From the NCBI GenBank assembly GCA_023055505.1, contig JALIRH010000006.1:26323105-26387104 (forward strand): a stretch of 64,000 nucleotides of DNA, read 5' to 3'. Below, in pieces: positions 1 through 11,160 of this stretch. The notes beneath the pieces were generated by a model. That model did no database searches, had not been told where the DNA came from, and saw only the letters and a list, made by a program, of their open reading frames with translations. The position numbers and the translations under genes are program-made. The DNA comes from Callipepla californica brunnescens. Lineage: Eukaryota; Chordata; Aves; Galliformes; Odontophoridae. How positions within the stretch are numbered: the stretch's first letter is position 1; each line of letters opens with the position of its first letter.

Positions 1-644
1 ACTACAAGCTGGAGAAGCAGTTAACGAGACAAATCTCGCTTATAAAAACATAAGGAAGCAAGTGGGTCAGTATCTGCAAAAAGAAAAATGACCCTTGGAG
101 ATCAAACATAAATTGAAAAAATAAAAATACAGAGAAATATTTTACTGAAGAATGTAAACGTTAATTTTCTTCCTCTCTGTGGCCCTCCTCATGGTGATCA
201 TGCTCTTCCTGATGCATGAATTGCAGTAATAACAAAAAAACATAAATCTGCATTCAGAACACATATGCAGCTTACAGGTGTGAATGAGGTTTTGTTCTTT
301 AAACAAGACATTTTCTAGTCAACTCTCTGATTGAAGAAATATCTCAGTCTTTGGTTTGTATTTCTTAATATATAGAAGAATTAGAGTCTTTTCTTTCTCT
401 TGTGTTTGAAATCCTTTATTAACTCTGCTGCAAGTTAAGCAATTGTGATAAACCACACACGCATTTGTTTTCCATATAGCATTACTTTAATAAACAAATC
501 AGTGTCACATTCTTGCATGACACAATTTCAACCCATTATTAATCATACTAAATGTTATTTCGAACCTTTACTTTTTTTTTTCTTTTTTTTTTTTTCCTAA
601 ATATTGTCAGTGGAATATTGTAGGCCTCTGCTGTTTTCTTTCAG
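1..644 (+). other. HDAC9: 3' end of an upstream HDAC9 intron
   Basis: This non-coding, AT-rich sequence ends in the acceptor TTTCAG directly before the first exon of the window. No part of the preceding HDAC9 exon, which would encode the start of the deacetylase domain, could be recognised here, so that exon lies outside the window. A T-rich run at about 571-595 sits 50 bases before the acceptor, and a second pyrimidine stretch at 625-644 is the likely polypyrimidine tract. A short open stretch at the very start of the window does not match HDAC9 and is taken as chance. Confidence 0.8.
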
Positions 645-765
645 CGAATTCGAGGTCGAAAAGCCAGTCTGGAGGAAATACAGCTGGTTCACTCTGAACA
701 TCATTCACTGCTGTATGGCACCAGCCCCCTGAACAGACAGAAGCTGGACCCCAGGAAACTCCTAG
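645..765 (+). CDS. HDAC9: HDAC9 coding exon a (deacetylase domain, [11 protein letters not shown] segment)
   Basis: This 121-base internal exon encodes 40 codons plus one base, beginning [13 protein letters not shown] and ending K-L-D-P-R-K-L-L followed by the first base of a Gly codon. It starts in phase 0 after TTTCAG and ends before GTCTGT. The segment is typical of class IIa histone deacetylases (HDAC4/5/7/9). The wording [19 protein letters not shown] fits HDAC9 better than HDAC4, which has T-L-E-E-L-Q-T-V-H-S-E-A-H. In the family it is a helical part of the catalytic domain near the structural zinc subdomain. HDAC9 is a nucleocytoplasmic corepressor that binds MEF2 and recruits NCoR/HDAC3; its own catalytic activity on acetyl-lysine is weak. 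The gene symbol rests on motif recognition, not alignment. Confidence 0.93.
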
Positions 766-1883
766 GTCTGTACAGGCCTCTATTCTACTGAGAACAGCAC
801 ATTCCAGCACTGTCATTAGTCATAGCTGGTGTCAGTTTAAAATACTTGGCAAGCAGTGTGACAAAAATTCACTTTTTCCAAATGCATTGCTATGTGAAAG
901 GAGAATGTTACAATGGAAGCCAAATATAGATTAGCAAAATGCATAGACTGGAAAGCACAAAGAGAAGTTTCTTCTCATTCGCTTCAAAACTGTCAAAGCA
1001 TTAACCCTTTATTGTAATCTGTTCTCCATCAGAGGTCGATGGCAATTTTGATCGTGCTCGGTCTTCGATCTCCTTGTGTTTTCTGCTTTGAAAATGGGAG
1101 TTTAAGATACACTTGCTTGTCAGACCTGCTTGTTTACTGTTCTCGTTTCCTTTATTTCAATGACTTCAGCCATGCTAAGTGCAGATACCATGCCTGAGTC
1201 TTGCTGTGAAATGAACGTTATTTTAATGCCTTCCCATTATGCAGAATACCATATATTTCTGAATAACAGGGAAAAGACTTATTGAAATATTAAATGGACC
1301 TGTGGAAATACAGAATTCCACAAATGCATCAAGATTTTCATATCAAATATCTTCACAAATGGCCAATGCTCATCATATGCTTTTGTAATAGAGACATAAG
1401 GTTAAATTGAGCACTGTCATGACTAGAGCACAAAATAGAGCCTTTTATCACACCTGCTACAGAGAATGTGAAAGGAAACACAAATAGAGCATTTTGGAAA
1501 TAATCTATGAGTGAAATCCTGCCTTTTCAATCTCTGCACACAAGTTGAAACATATTCTCAGCTATTTTAAAACACTTATCCTAAAGTGTGGAGATTTGCC
1601 TACAGGTAATTAAACCTAACCCAAAAAATCACCATACTAGCCATCAAAAGAAATTACTATTCTAGTTTTACAAATACATAGCAATTATTTTGCTTTGGAA
1701 AGAGTTCCTTCCATAAGGTAGACTGTGGCTTCAATGAATCATAAAAGTAGATAGGAAAACTGTACTGATCACAGAAATATGTAAGTTTATACATGTTATA
1801 CAAAACAAAATCAAAGCTGAAAAGTAATTACAAATGATAGGTTGTCAGAAGCTAAAATTTTCAAGGTAGGAAATCCACATCTA

Positions 1884-2022
1884 AAAGAAAGAAAAGAAAA
1901 AAGAAAGAAAGGAAGAAAAAGAAAAGAAAAAAGAAAGGAAGGAAAAAGTGAGAGAGAGAAAGAAAGAGAGAAAGAGAGAAATAAAGAAATAAAGAGAAAG
2001 AAAAAGGAAGAGCGGAAGAAAA
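1884..2022. repeat. GA-rich purine tract (imperfect GAAA/GGAA repeat)
   Basis: The + strand consists almost only of A and G for about 140 bases, as irregular GAAA, GGAA and GAGA units. The long Lys/Glu/Arg-rich and Ser/Phe/Leu-rich open frames across it on the two strands are by-products of this composition, not proteins. Such polypurine tracts can form triplex DNA and mutate quickly in length. Confidence 0.9.
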
Positions 2023-3821
2023 ATGAAGCACTAAATTCCTGCAAAATGAAGAATTGGAAACATTTTGATTTGAGTTCGTCAACATTGTCAAAATGTTCCA
2101 TTTTGATAGAGTCAAGCATTTCATTTAATTTTTTTGTATTATTTTGATTCATTTCATTTTAATTTTTACATTATTTAATATAACATACATTTATATGAAA
2201 TCTTGTTCCCATTTTGGACTGTTGCATGGGATGCAGTGTGTAGTTTCCAGTTATGGAACAAAAAAAAGTAATGAACTTAGGTTTTCTTGCTGTGTTTCTA
2301 CCTATGTATACCGAATACAGAAAGCTCTGTTTACTTAGTTTCAAGAATCCGTTTATTTGTTCACAGTTCTTTACTCAACAATCTTTGCCTTTTTCATTTG
2401 GCACTCTGAGTTTATATTGAGATCACACTCCTAGCATATATCCCGAGTGCGTATTTGGCTTAATGCCCTTTTTTGTTTCCATAGGGTATTTTCTTACTTC
2501 CTCTTACATGGCCTTTTACCAAGACAATGGTCTAACCATTTGAGCTTTCACACTCCTATGTAACATAACTTAATTATCTTTTACGTTTTTCCAAAATGCG
2601 GTGTGACTGTTCCATCTTTCATTGTCCCCAGTTCAGCATAGTTGAACCTAACCAATGCTGACATTAAAATTAACGTCTTGGTATGGTACAAAAATTCAAA
2701 ATGATGTGTAGTGAAGGAGAAAAGTCTAAAGGAAATGTTTCTCATCAAAAATGTCATCAATAGCAACATCATCTCATAACTTTCCCATTTCAATTAAAGT
2801 GGGTTTTTTTCCTACAGGAATTGTTCATCAGATTATGGCTTTGCATTCTAATGAAAAGGATTTTATTGCCTCCCTTATTCCTCTGTGCACCCAAAAAGTC
2901 AGAGCCGCACTTTGTTCTCCATTTAAGCCTCAGAAAAATATTTGTTCCTTGTCCCTGTTCAGAAGAGGACATTTGCATTTTTTATGAAGGTCTTTTCCTC
3001 CTCGTTTAAAGTTTCTGTATCTTGTAAACAGAAAAGAAGCACCTGAAGGAATTAAATTTATAGAATGACTAGAACTAGAAATGTGCTGCCTGTCAATAAA
3101 TGCTGATTTATCTGTTAAGGAAAACTACTCTTTTTTGAAAGGCTGTGAAGTAAAACAGCTGTGAAATACTGAAATCATAAGTATTGTGCGCATAGATACT
3201 GTTCACATATTCTTCATGCTTTCAGAGTGGAAACTGTCTTGAACTCCAGGCTTTATTTCTCGAAATCAGGGCTTACAAAAGCAGCTATTGCAAATGATTG
3301 CTCCAATTTTTACACTATCATGCACTTTAGCTTTTAACTGATCGTATTTCACTGTGGTGTGTTAAACAACATGTTATGTTGCATTACATTTTCTTGACGT
3401 GAATGAAACTAATATGGAGACTGCGTGTCACATCACATTACAGTTTCATGTGACAGAACGCAACCTTTCAAACCTCTGTGAATAAGCTCAAAAGCAGAAC
3501 AGTTACCAAACAGGTCTTAAAATTTTGATTGCTTTTTACCTCTGAAACCATAATTAATACGGTGTTTCTGAAAATCAAGTTTCCTATGATCACAAGTTTT
3601 TAAAAGCTGGAAATACTCTGTCAACACATCCCTGACAGTGAGGCAATATTTAAAGTATAGCTAAAGGATGCATTTATTAAGCATCTGTGCAATTGCAATT
3701 ACTGCCTTAGAAAAAATGTCTTCATTCTTCAAGGATGATACTGGAAGCAATCAGATTCCTCAAACTGCTTTTTACTAAATAGTGCCTTTTAACAAGTGAA
3801 CACATTTTTAGTAGAATTTTT

Positions 3822-3868
3822 GGTGGTGGGGGGGGGTTTGTTTGTTTGTTTGTTTCTTTCTTTCTTTT
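3822..3868. repeat. G-run followed by (TTTG)n and (TTTC)n
   Basis: A GGTGGTGGG run of mostly G leads into about four TTTG units and then three TTTC units. This is a compound simple repeat with no coding content. Confidence 0.9.
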
Positions 3869-4130
3869 AGAAAGGAAGCATTTTCTCACCACTCTTCTTG
3901 CTCATCAGGCTCTCAGACCTGAACTGCAGATCTCATAAGTGGTATTCTTGGCTTCTACCTCTCCACCCAGTTTGACTAACCAGCTCCTACTGCCTTGTAT
4001 GTTGACATTTTTGAATACAGTATTTCTAGCTCTACCCACGAATTTTTGTGGTGAATCTTTTCTAAATCGTTCTTGTCAAGTGATTTGCTTGTGACTGCGA
4101 ACTCTTATGTGATACAAAGCCTTTTACGTA

Positions 4131-4680
4131 GGTCACTCTGAAAGTAATGCTTTCTGTTTATTTCAGTGGAAACTGCAATAGATAAAAAGATCACAATAAG
4201 TGGATAGAGTAAATTCTCAGCTACAAAACACTATTTTTCAACATATTCATCACCATTAGCTATGCATTTTCCTCCAGTGATGAGCAAGAATTTGCATGCT
4301 GCACTCATCGAAGTCTGCATGGCCATGCAGAACATGACTTGTTTTTCACATCACTGTCACCACTGCTGAAAAGCACCACACAAAGCCTCACTGTGCTCAC
4401 ATCCAGTTTGGTTTCCATAAATGCTCAGCAAGGATCAGTGAATGTCGGTGGGTGACATTTTTCGTGTGTGGAGGAATTCAGTTCCACAGCTTTGCTTCAT
4501 ACCCACTTCCATGTCAGATGCCATTTTTTTAGGCTGCTTCTTTGCTTCCATCTGTTGCACAGCAACAGCATGTAATGGAATATTGGTGAGAAGATTCATC
4601 CTCTACTGCCATAGCACCACCATTTGCCTCTGATGTGGGCCAACATAATAAAATAAGAGGTATTACTTTTGGAGCAGTCC
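4131..4680 (-). mobile_element. Internally deleted mariner-type DNA transposon (Galluhop-like), copy 1
   Basis: The two ends are inverted copies of one another. The left end reads GGTCACTCTGAAAGTAATGC. The right end, on the minus strand, reads GGACTGCTCCAAAAGTAATAC, the terminal repeat style of the chicken mariner family. A TA dinucleotide sits just outside the left end (4129-4130), as expected of a mariner target site; the right-hand TA has been lost. Read on the minus strand, the interior matches the copy at 55857-56393 collinearly, including a stretch from the N-terminal region of a mariner transposase. At about 550 bases it is less than half the length of a full mariner (about 1.3 kb) and has no intact transposase, so it is a dead, non-autonomous copy. 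The family name is from memory of the terminal repeat. Confidence 0.85.
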
Positions 4681-4738
4681 TCATCAATTGAAGCGTTTCA
4701 ACATCTTCTTTCCATTGTTATTTTATTATGGATGTATC

Positions 4739-6033
4739 CTAGGTAAGAAAGGGTAGTACAGGGAAATATCTACTATTTACCAAATTCAGGTGATGTAAAA
4801 ACTTCAAGCACAATGGAAAATTATCACAATTAATCTTCAGCTTTTTACTATTGATTTTCATTTTTGGAGAAGTGTTGTGAACTCCTCTCTTTCTTAGAGG
4901 ATAGCCAAGTGATCTCTCTCTCTTTGGCTTAGTGGAGCCTTTCCCAAAGTTTTTCATAATGAAATCTTGATGCTTCTCTTATTTTGCAAATTCTATCTTC
5001 AGCTTCTTTACTCTTGTGCAATAAGAAGTTAGAATCTTGGCAAATTTCTTGGTAAACTGAAAAGGCTTTATGCTTGTTTTTCTGTTTTAATGCTATCCGT
5101 TGATTGATATTAGTGTCTTTCCTCACCATCTGCTTTTCTGTTTCCACTTTGTGTTTGTTGTTTTTAATAGTGTTTACCATGTACAATGTGCCCTGCTGCA
5201 CAGAGATAAATGAGAATTCATCTGTTCTCTCTTATGCAATGGAATTTAAGAAAAAAGTCTAGTCATTCAATATTCTAAAAAAGCCTTCTTTTATCTCAAA
5301 TTTCAGTCTTTGTTTCTATTAACAGCTTCTGTCACTTTAGCAGCACTAATTTTTTAGTTAGCTGCTCAAGACTTTTTGATCTTCCCTACAGCAAAAAGAG
5401 AAAAACTGCTGTTCACATTGGTCCCTGGATCTGCTTAGCAAGAGATCTGGAAAATCCTTCCATACCTCTGCTCCAACAGTCTTTGTCAGTAAACATTTCC
5501 TTGCGTGTCTGAGGCCATTAGGACTCACAGTATGAGAATTTTGCATAGCTGCTGCACCTGCATTTCCCCTGGTAGCTCCACAGGAGGTTTTGTTTCACTT
5601 CTCTAGCAAACTGTGCAAACTGATCAAAGGCCTCTAGTCGGTTAAAATACGTCTTGGATTTTACTCAAAGCAAAAAGCACTTTCTTCGTTTCAGACCTTT
5701 CAGTCTGGTCTCCCATACTTCAAAGATGATGGCTTATAATTGTCTTTATACTTTTCATTGGCACCTGCTAAACATGAGTAACTGCAGTATTTGCCCCTTC
5801 CATAACAATGGGTGGCTCCTCTTGGTAACTTGAGTGATTCACTATCTAACGCTTCCTCCATATGGCAAAGCCACAAAGCCAGTTCTGTGATATGGCAGGG
5901 GAAAAGTGTGTGTTCTCTTCCACAGCTGCTTTAGGATCAGATTACATACTTGAATGAAAACTGCATCAAATCCAGTTTTAAGATCGTCCTTATCAAGAGA
6001 AACGAGGAGTTTAGTGGTTCAAAAAAAAAAAAA
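4739..6033 (-). pseudogene. Decayed open-frame region of unknown origin
   Basis: On the minus strand this stretch contains several protein-like pieces in different frames separated by stops: 5358-5546, 4929-5201 (a charged, coiled-coil-like piece with E-A-E-D-R-I-C-K-I-R-E-A and H-Y-E-K-L-W-E-R-L-H) and 4739-4957 (Lys/Arg-rich, with Y-P-L-R-K-R-G-V). A further piece at about 5620-5700 reads F-N-R-L-E-A-F-D-Q-F-A-Q-F-A-R-E-V-K once its frame is followed. The longer-than-expected runs of plausible protein suggest a frameshifted processed pseudogene or old retroelement coding region. I do not recognise the parent. A run of 13 A at 6021-6033 lies at the edge, but on the wrong side for a poly(A) tail of a minus-strand insertion. 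The region lies next to mariner copy 1. Chance open frames remain possible. Confidence 0.3.
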
Positions 6034-6840
6034 GAAAATGTGAACAAATAAAAAGGGATTATAATTATTAGCTTTATCACGTTATCTAATGTGTAAAGCA
6101 TAATAAGCTAGAAATTAGATTCTAAAGCATAAATTTCTGCTCCCTTTCATAGAATGTATTCACTAAGTAATACTGACATAAATGATGAAAAGAATATTTC
6201 ATGTTATGTTTTAAAATATTAAAACATAAAAATAAAAAACATTAAAATATTCATTAATGAGATGTAAAAAATCAGAGTTGCACTTGAATAGCTAGGAAGA
6301 TGAAGTCAGTGATTTTCAAAGGAGAAACTTTCTAGAGAGCTGAAGTTAAGAAATAGTCACCAGTTGTATGTGAAGCTTAATGAGGTTCCCTCTGTTGTCA
6401 GTGAAAAGAAACAGGCACTTCTCAAGTACAGTTCATCTCATCAGTCATCCAGGCTGGGGAAAGATGCCTACCTCGCTCCACTGGCTGTGGAAGAAGCTGA
6501 GATGAGTAGCATAGGCAAGCTGCTTATCTTTGCAGCAAATAAAGATACCAGGTTGACTACTAGCCCTAGTTCACAGTGATTTTCTCTGAAGTTGAGTTCA
6601 TTACTCATACACTCCTTTGAAACCCTTGCTTACCAATCTTAACAATTTGTCACTGTTGCAACAAGTAATTTGAATGTCCCCTGGCTGATTTGCTTTTGAA
6701 GTACTAATCAAGTTCTTTATTTTCACTGTGTGATGCCTAAATTCAGAAATCAGAATTACAGTAGAGATTATCGTTTCAGTATTTAAATGTTTTTTTGATA
6801 ACTGATGCTTATGTTTCTTTTTTTTTTCTTTAATATATAG

Positions 6841-6890
6841 GAAACGTGTCTCAAAAACTCTTTTCCTTGCTGCCTTGTGGGGGACTTGGG
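6841..6890 (+). CDS. HDAC9: HDAC9 coding exon b (PCGG segment)
   Basis: This 50-base exon has two bases completing the Gly codon split with exon a, then 16 codons reading N-V-S-Q-K-L-F-S-L-L-P-C-G-G-L-G. It follows TATATAG and ends before a consensus donor GTAAGT. The Cys of PCGG corresponds to Cys751 of human HDAC4, which in class IIa enzymes is a ligand of the structural zinc that organises the lid over the active site. The Asn-Val-Ser stretch at its start is a variable loop in the family. The exon is not a multiple of three, so skipping it would shift the frame. Confidence 0.93.
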
Positions 6891-7130
6891 GTAAGTAGAT
6901 GTTTGGTTGCTTTTTTCAAGAGGGGACAGCACGCAACAAATGTATTAATTCATAAATTCCATAGCACTGTTTTACTAACAATTCAAAGTCACGAGAAGTT
7001 GATAAATCTGGAGAGCAAACCCTGGGCATTAGCTTACTGTTTTCAAAGACACTACTACAATACATTGCAATAAACATAGGAAAGAGGTAGGAACATGTTT
7101 TGTGGAAATATGTGTATTTCTTATTTGTCC

Positions 7131-7151
7131 TAATATATATATATATATATT
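7131..7151. repeat. (TA)n microsatellite
   Basis: This is an uninterrupted TA dinucleotide run of about ten units. Confidence 0.9.
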
Positions 7152-10100
7152 TTGTGCATGTGGTCTATTTTTGAGAAAAGTAACATGGGTGCAATTGCTT
7201 CTAGCAGAATGAAATTTGAAGAAGCTGCTTCGTGTATTGCTGAAAAGTAAACATAGCTTTGCATTGCTCAGAGAGCAGGAAAAAAAGAACTGGATTACAA
7301 GAACAATTCCTTCTGAAATATAAGTGTTTAGCATTAATATTTAATGGGCAAAAATTTATAGATAAGAATGTGTTGAAACAGTAGGTAAACAATTCATCCA
7401 AATTATTGAAAACATTTAGAATGGAAAATTTCTACTGATCTTGGAATCATGCTCATACTAAATTCTAGTGAAGATAATATCAGGACATGTCATTTTTCCT
7501 GTACAGATGTTTCAGGGTTTTTTTTACCCCTTTTTCATTCTTTTTTTACCCTGCACAGCATTATTCCACATTTCTAGTTCAGCTCGGTGCGTTATTATGT
7601 CAGTGATATCAAAAGGCTGATTTCATTACGTATGGGTGAGTGATGCATATGTGCTTTAGGATTTTTTTTTGCTCTTTCTCAGGAATGAAGCCACAATCTC
7701 TGAAATGAAATCAGAATTAAAGGTCAATTTCCAATACAGATTTCAAATACAAATTTCAAATATTTTATTTACTTTTATCCCTCACAAAGGATAAGTTCCA
7801 TGCCAAGGTAATCTTGTTTACAGTTTTTTGGTTTTTTTTTTAATCGTGAGTTACTTGACAAATAAAATACATATTGTAAGAATTTAATGCACAATAATAT
7901 TAATTCAGTTTGAGTTTTCAGTACTTAGAAATGTTTGAGGATACTGTGAGTTACAGAGAATGAAAAGACCGGGAACTAGTAATCAGTCAAGTTCCTTTAC
8001 TGTGGATTTAGGGTTGCTAAGTATTCTGATCAAAATCTGGAACTTGGTGATGTATATTTTTCTATATTTGAAACTTGAGGATCATTCCCTTGTATGGATC
8101 ACCTAGCATTACACAGTCATGTAGAAATGTGTGTACACGTGCTCTTCTATGCATTTCTGTGCATACAAATGCATGCACACATGGTTGTGTATGCAAATTT
8201 CTCTAGTGAAAAAGATGAAAATAACTGTCATTAAGGTATTTTTTCATAGTTACTGCAGTAATCAAGATGTTTAGAGAGGATCAAACAAGAGGTGAATGAT
8301 GTTATGAAAGAATTTTGTTTCGACTTCTGAGCAAAGAGAAGCTGGTGCAAGATTTATTGACAATTCTTTTTGAGGGCTTTGGAAAGAAAATGTGACCATA
8401 GTATGCTTTGAAAATAAAACTATAAAAGGTTTTTATATGAAACACGTTATTGAGACATTGATGAGTTAGTACTGAAAGATCTCAAATAGAAATGGAGTTT
8501 TGACATCCTTTGAAATCCTTTTAGTAATGAAAGTTTGTTGCAAACTGTAAAGAAAACACAAGATAGTAACGTTCAACATAAATTAGCTTTTTAAACACTT
8601 AAATTTATCTGCACTTTATTGAGTTTTTTGCTTTATTTCTTATTTAGAATCATGGAAAATGGATTCAAGAAGCTCTTGTAGAAATAGATCCTTTATTTAT
8701 ATTTTTCTAGTTGGTTTCCCTTTCTACATATTATTATTGTCAGCCTTACTGTGGGCCTCTTAAAGAAATGGGTTGTGACCTTTTTCTAGGTAAATAATCA
8801 GATTAGGAGCTCTCTTTCAGTGATATTTAGCTGTCTGTTGGTTAAGATGAGCTCTGGGAAAGAGAACTGCCTCAAACCGCCTTGAAAGCAATTCTAACAT
8901 TTACTTTCAAAAGAGATGGTAGAAAGAAAGAAGAAACATTTCTATTTAGTGGTTTTCAACTTAGTTGAGGGTTATGAAGCAGCAATCAATGTGAAAGGCA
9001 TAATTCATGCAAAAACTGTGAGGAGGCATAGAGTCATTTAATTTTTTTCTAACTTTCTGTGTATTTTTTTTGCTTGCTTAACTGGTTATTTGTTTACTAA
9101 ATATGACAGTGAGAAAGGTTATTACAAAATAAAGAAAAATAATTTAGTTCTTGCAGAATACTTAATAGCTTCCTCTTGATTGAGAGCTCTTAGATTATAT
9201 TGCCTTCAGAGATATGGGAACCTTGCTGGCTGTATTAGGCATCCTTTCTATTATTAAATGGATATGTGGTTAAAGTACTCATGCAGAGGATGTTCCATCT
9301 ATAATTGTTTCTTTTCACTGCCAGGTTGTATTTAATATCAGAGTTCCCATTTCTTAAGGAATGCTGTTATTTCTGAGGAGATCATAAATTGTTTCTGGAT
9401 GGGGACCCTCACACTGCAGTAAAGCTGCACCACTGTTGGAAGGAGCACTGGGCCAATAAAATAGGGCATAGGAAGGAGTAAAGGTCATGTGCCTAAGTAT
9501 ATAATCTACCCATCATACATTTATAACAAAGCTTATATATTTCACATGAAACAATCACTTTGACAAAATGTGAGCTATTCTCGGAATTTAAGATTTTGAA
9601 GGCATTGCAGACTAAATGAGCCAATGGGCAATAAAGATTATTGGCATGAACTTGGGATGGCTTGCATTGTTCTGATAGAACTTAAAGGTGCAACTAACCT
9701 CCTTTACCCTAAATTCCACTATATTGTTGATTTTGTTGTCATCTCTGTCTGTTCTAATAGCTCCAAGGAATTGCAGCCAAGATGAGCGATCCTCTTTGGA
9801 TTTTGCAATTGCAGTAAAAGAAAACTTTATCAAGGATTTCAAAACGTAAACAAGAGATAGTGTCCATAAAAGAGTTCTGATATTCTGGGGTGCTCTTCCA
9901 TTACAGTTCTGAATCGTTTGCATTAATGCAAAATACATGTAAAGCTACTGCTTACTGATTCAGTAAAATATTTTCATCTCTATGAATATATTTTCAAGTA
10001 GTGATAGTGACTACTTAAGTCACAGTCACTGGTGAATTTCAGTTGGTATCTGCCGGGATTTCAGATGAATAAGGAAAGAAAAGAAAGAACAAGAAACAGC

Positions 10101-10639
10101 ACAACTAATAAATATCTTCCTATCCAAGAACCCAAAGATGACACATACTGACAGCCAAAGAGAACAGATATCATATATAGAGAGAAGAGAGAGAAAAAAA
10201 AAGGAAGTCTATATGTGACTTCCTAAATTTACTGAAACAGGCTTTCTTTCAACGACAGTTCATTCTTCATCAGAGAGCTATCTAGAGTCAGCAACACATC
10301 TGCTGAAGTATTAGACTTCCCTTTTTGCAGTAATGTTTTTTATTCTTTGTTTGTTTGTTTCAATTTTAGCATTGTGACAAGCTTAATCTTTGTTAGAGAG
10401 TTCTAATACTGGGGGGTGCAATTCCTTGGACTGAAGAGGCACTATCAGCACTACAGCCAATGTTTCTAATAATACAAGATAGTTTCTTGTAGCTGGTCAG
10501 AGGTTTGGAATGTGGAAAGGTTTCCAGAAGGCAGGCAAATTGCAGGTGAAATGACCAAATGGGGAAAATAATCACAAATTACTTTTTGGTCCTGCAAATT
10601 ATCAGGCAATGTCATAATTTTTCTTCTGTGAACAGCCAC

Positions 10640-11160
10640 TAGAGATATAACTGATCATTTGATCAGTGCATCCATCTATTATAATTCCTCCCCTTCTGTT
10701 CTGCTGCAAAAATGACAAAAAAAGAAGCAGAAATCTACTTTTAATGGGAGCAAGTTTCATCTCTCTGCCTCAGTCTGTCACTAAAAATAGTGATTGTTTT
10801 CCTGCCTGTTTGACCTGCTGCTGTGTGAAGAAATCTTGAAGTCATTTCTCAGCCATATTTTTTTGCCTAGTTGATAGGCAAAAAAAAAACCCACAAAAGC
10901 AAAGAAGAGCGGGCTTTTATGATAATGTCATCATCGGCTCAGAGCTTCAAACACTTCTGCGGCTTTTGAATTGTCATTTATAACTTGGAACTGAACCGAC
11001 CCATAATTCCCTTGATGCATTTAGAGAAATTGATAACAGACTGCTTCTTTTATGGCTCAGAGGAGGCAACTCCAATCACATCACTATTGGCAGTCAATAT
11101 TATTTTCTGACATGGTTGTAAAAGTATAAAGGGGCTTATGGCATTTGTTTAGATGAGGAA
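10640..11160. promoter_or_regulatory. Candidate intronic enhancer / conserved non-coding block
   Basis: Composition changes here from low-complexity AT-rich sequence to mixed sequence dense in motif-like words. Seen directly: a perfect inverted repeat ACTGATCA-TT-TGATCAGT at 10650-10667, a CRE-like TGTCATCATC near 10926, HOX/CDX-like TTTTATGG and TTTTATGA words (about 11048 and 10915), and several GATA-like words. It contains no open frame of note and no recognised repeat. HDAC9 introns are known to hold distal enhancers, including ones acting on TWIST1. Assigning such a role here is inference from sequence texture only. Confidence 0.25.

Larger units (their letters stand above)
766..6840 (+). 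other. HDAC9: HDAC9 intron between exons a and b
   Basis: This intron of about 6.1 kb has donor GTCTGT and acceptor TATATAG, with a strong T-rich tract (about 6815-6830) before the acceptor. It contains a purine-rich tract, a G/TTTG simple repeat, a minus-strand mariner copy and a stretch of decayed open frames on the minus strand, each listed separately. The rest is AT-rich sequence in which I see no gene. Confidence 0.85.

Noticed and set aside
1..60. Open stretch at the window start, considered as the tail of the preceding exon
   Set aside because: The translation does not match HDAC9 and no donor site follows in a suitable position.
1811..2152. Long open frames on both strands rich in Lys/Glu or Phe/Ser/Leu
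   Set aside because: They are translations of the GA-rich simple repeat and have no protein-like complexity.
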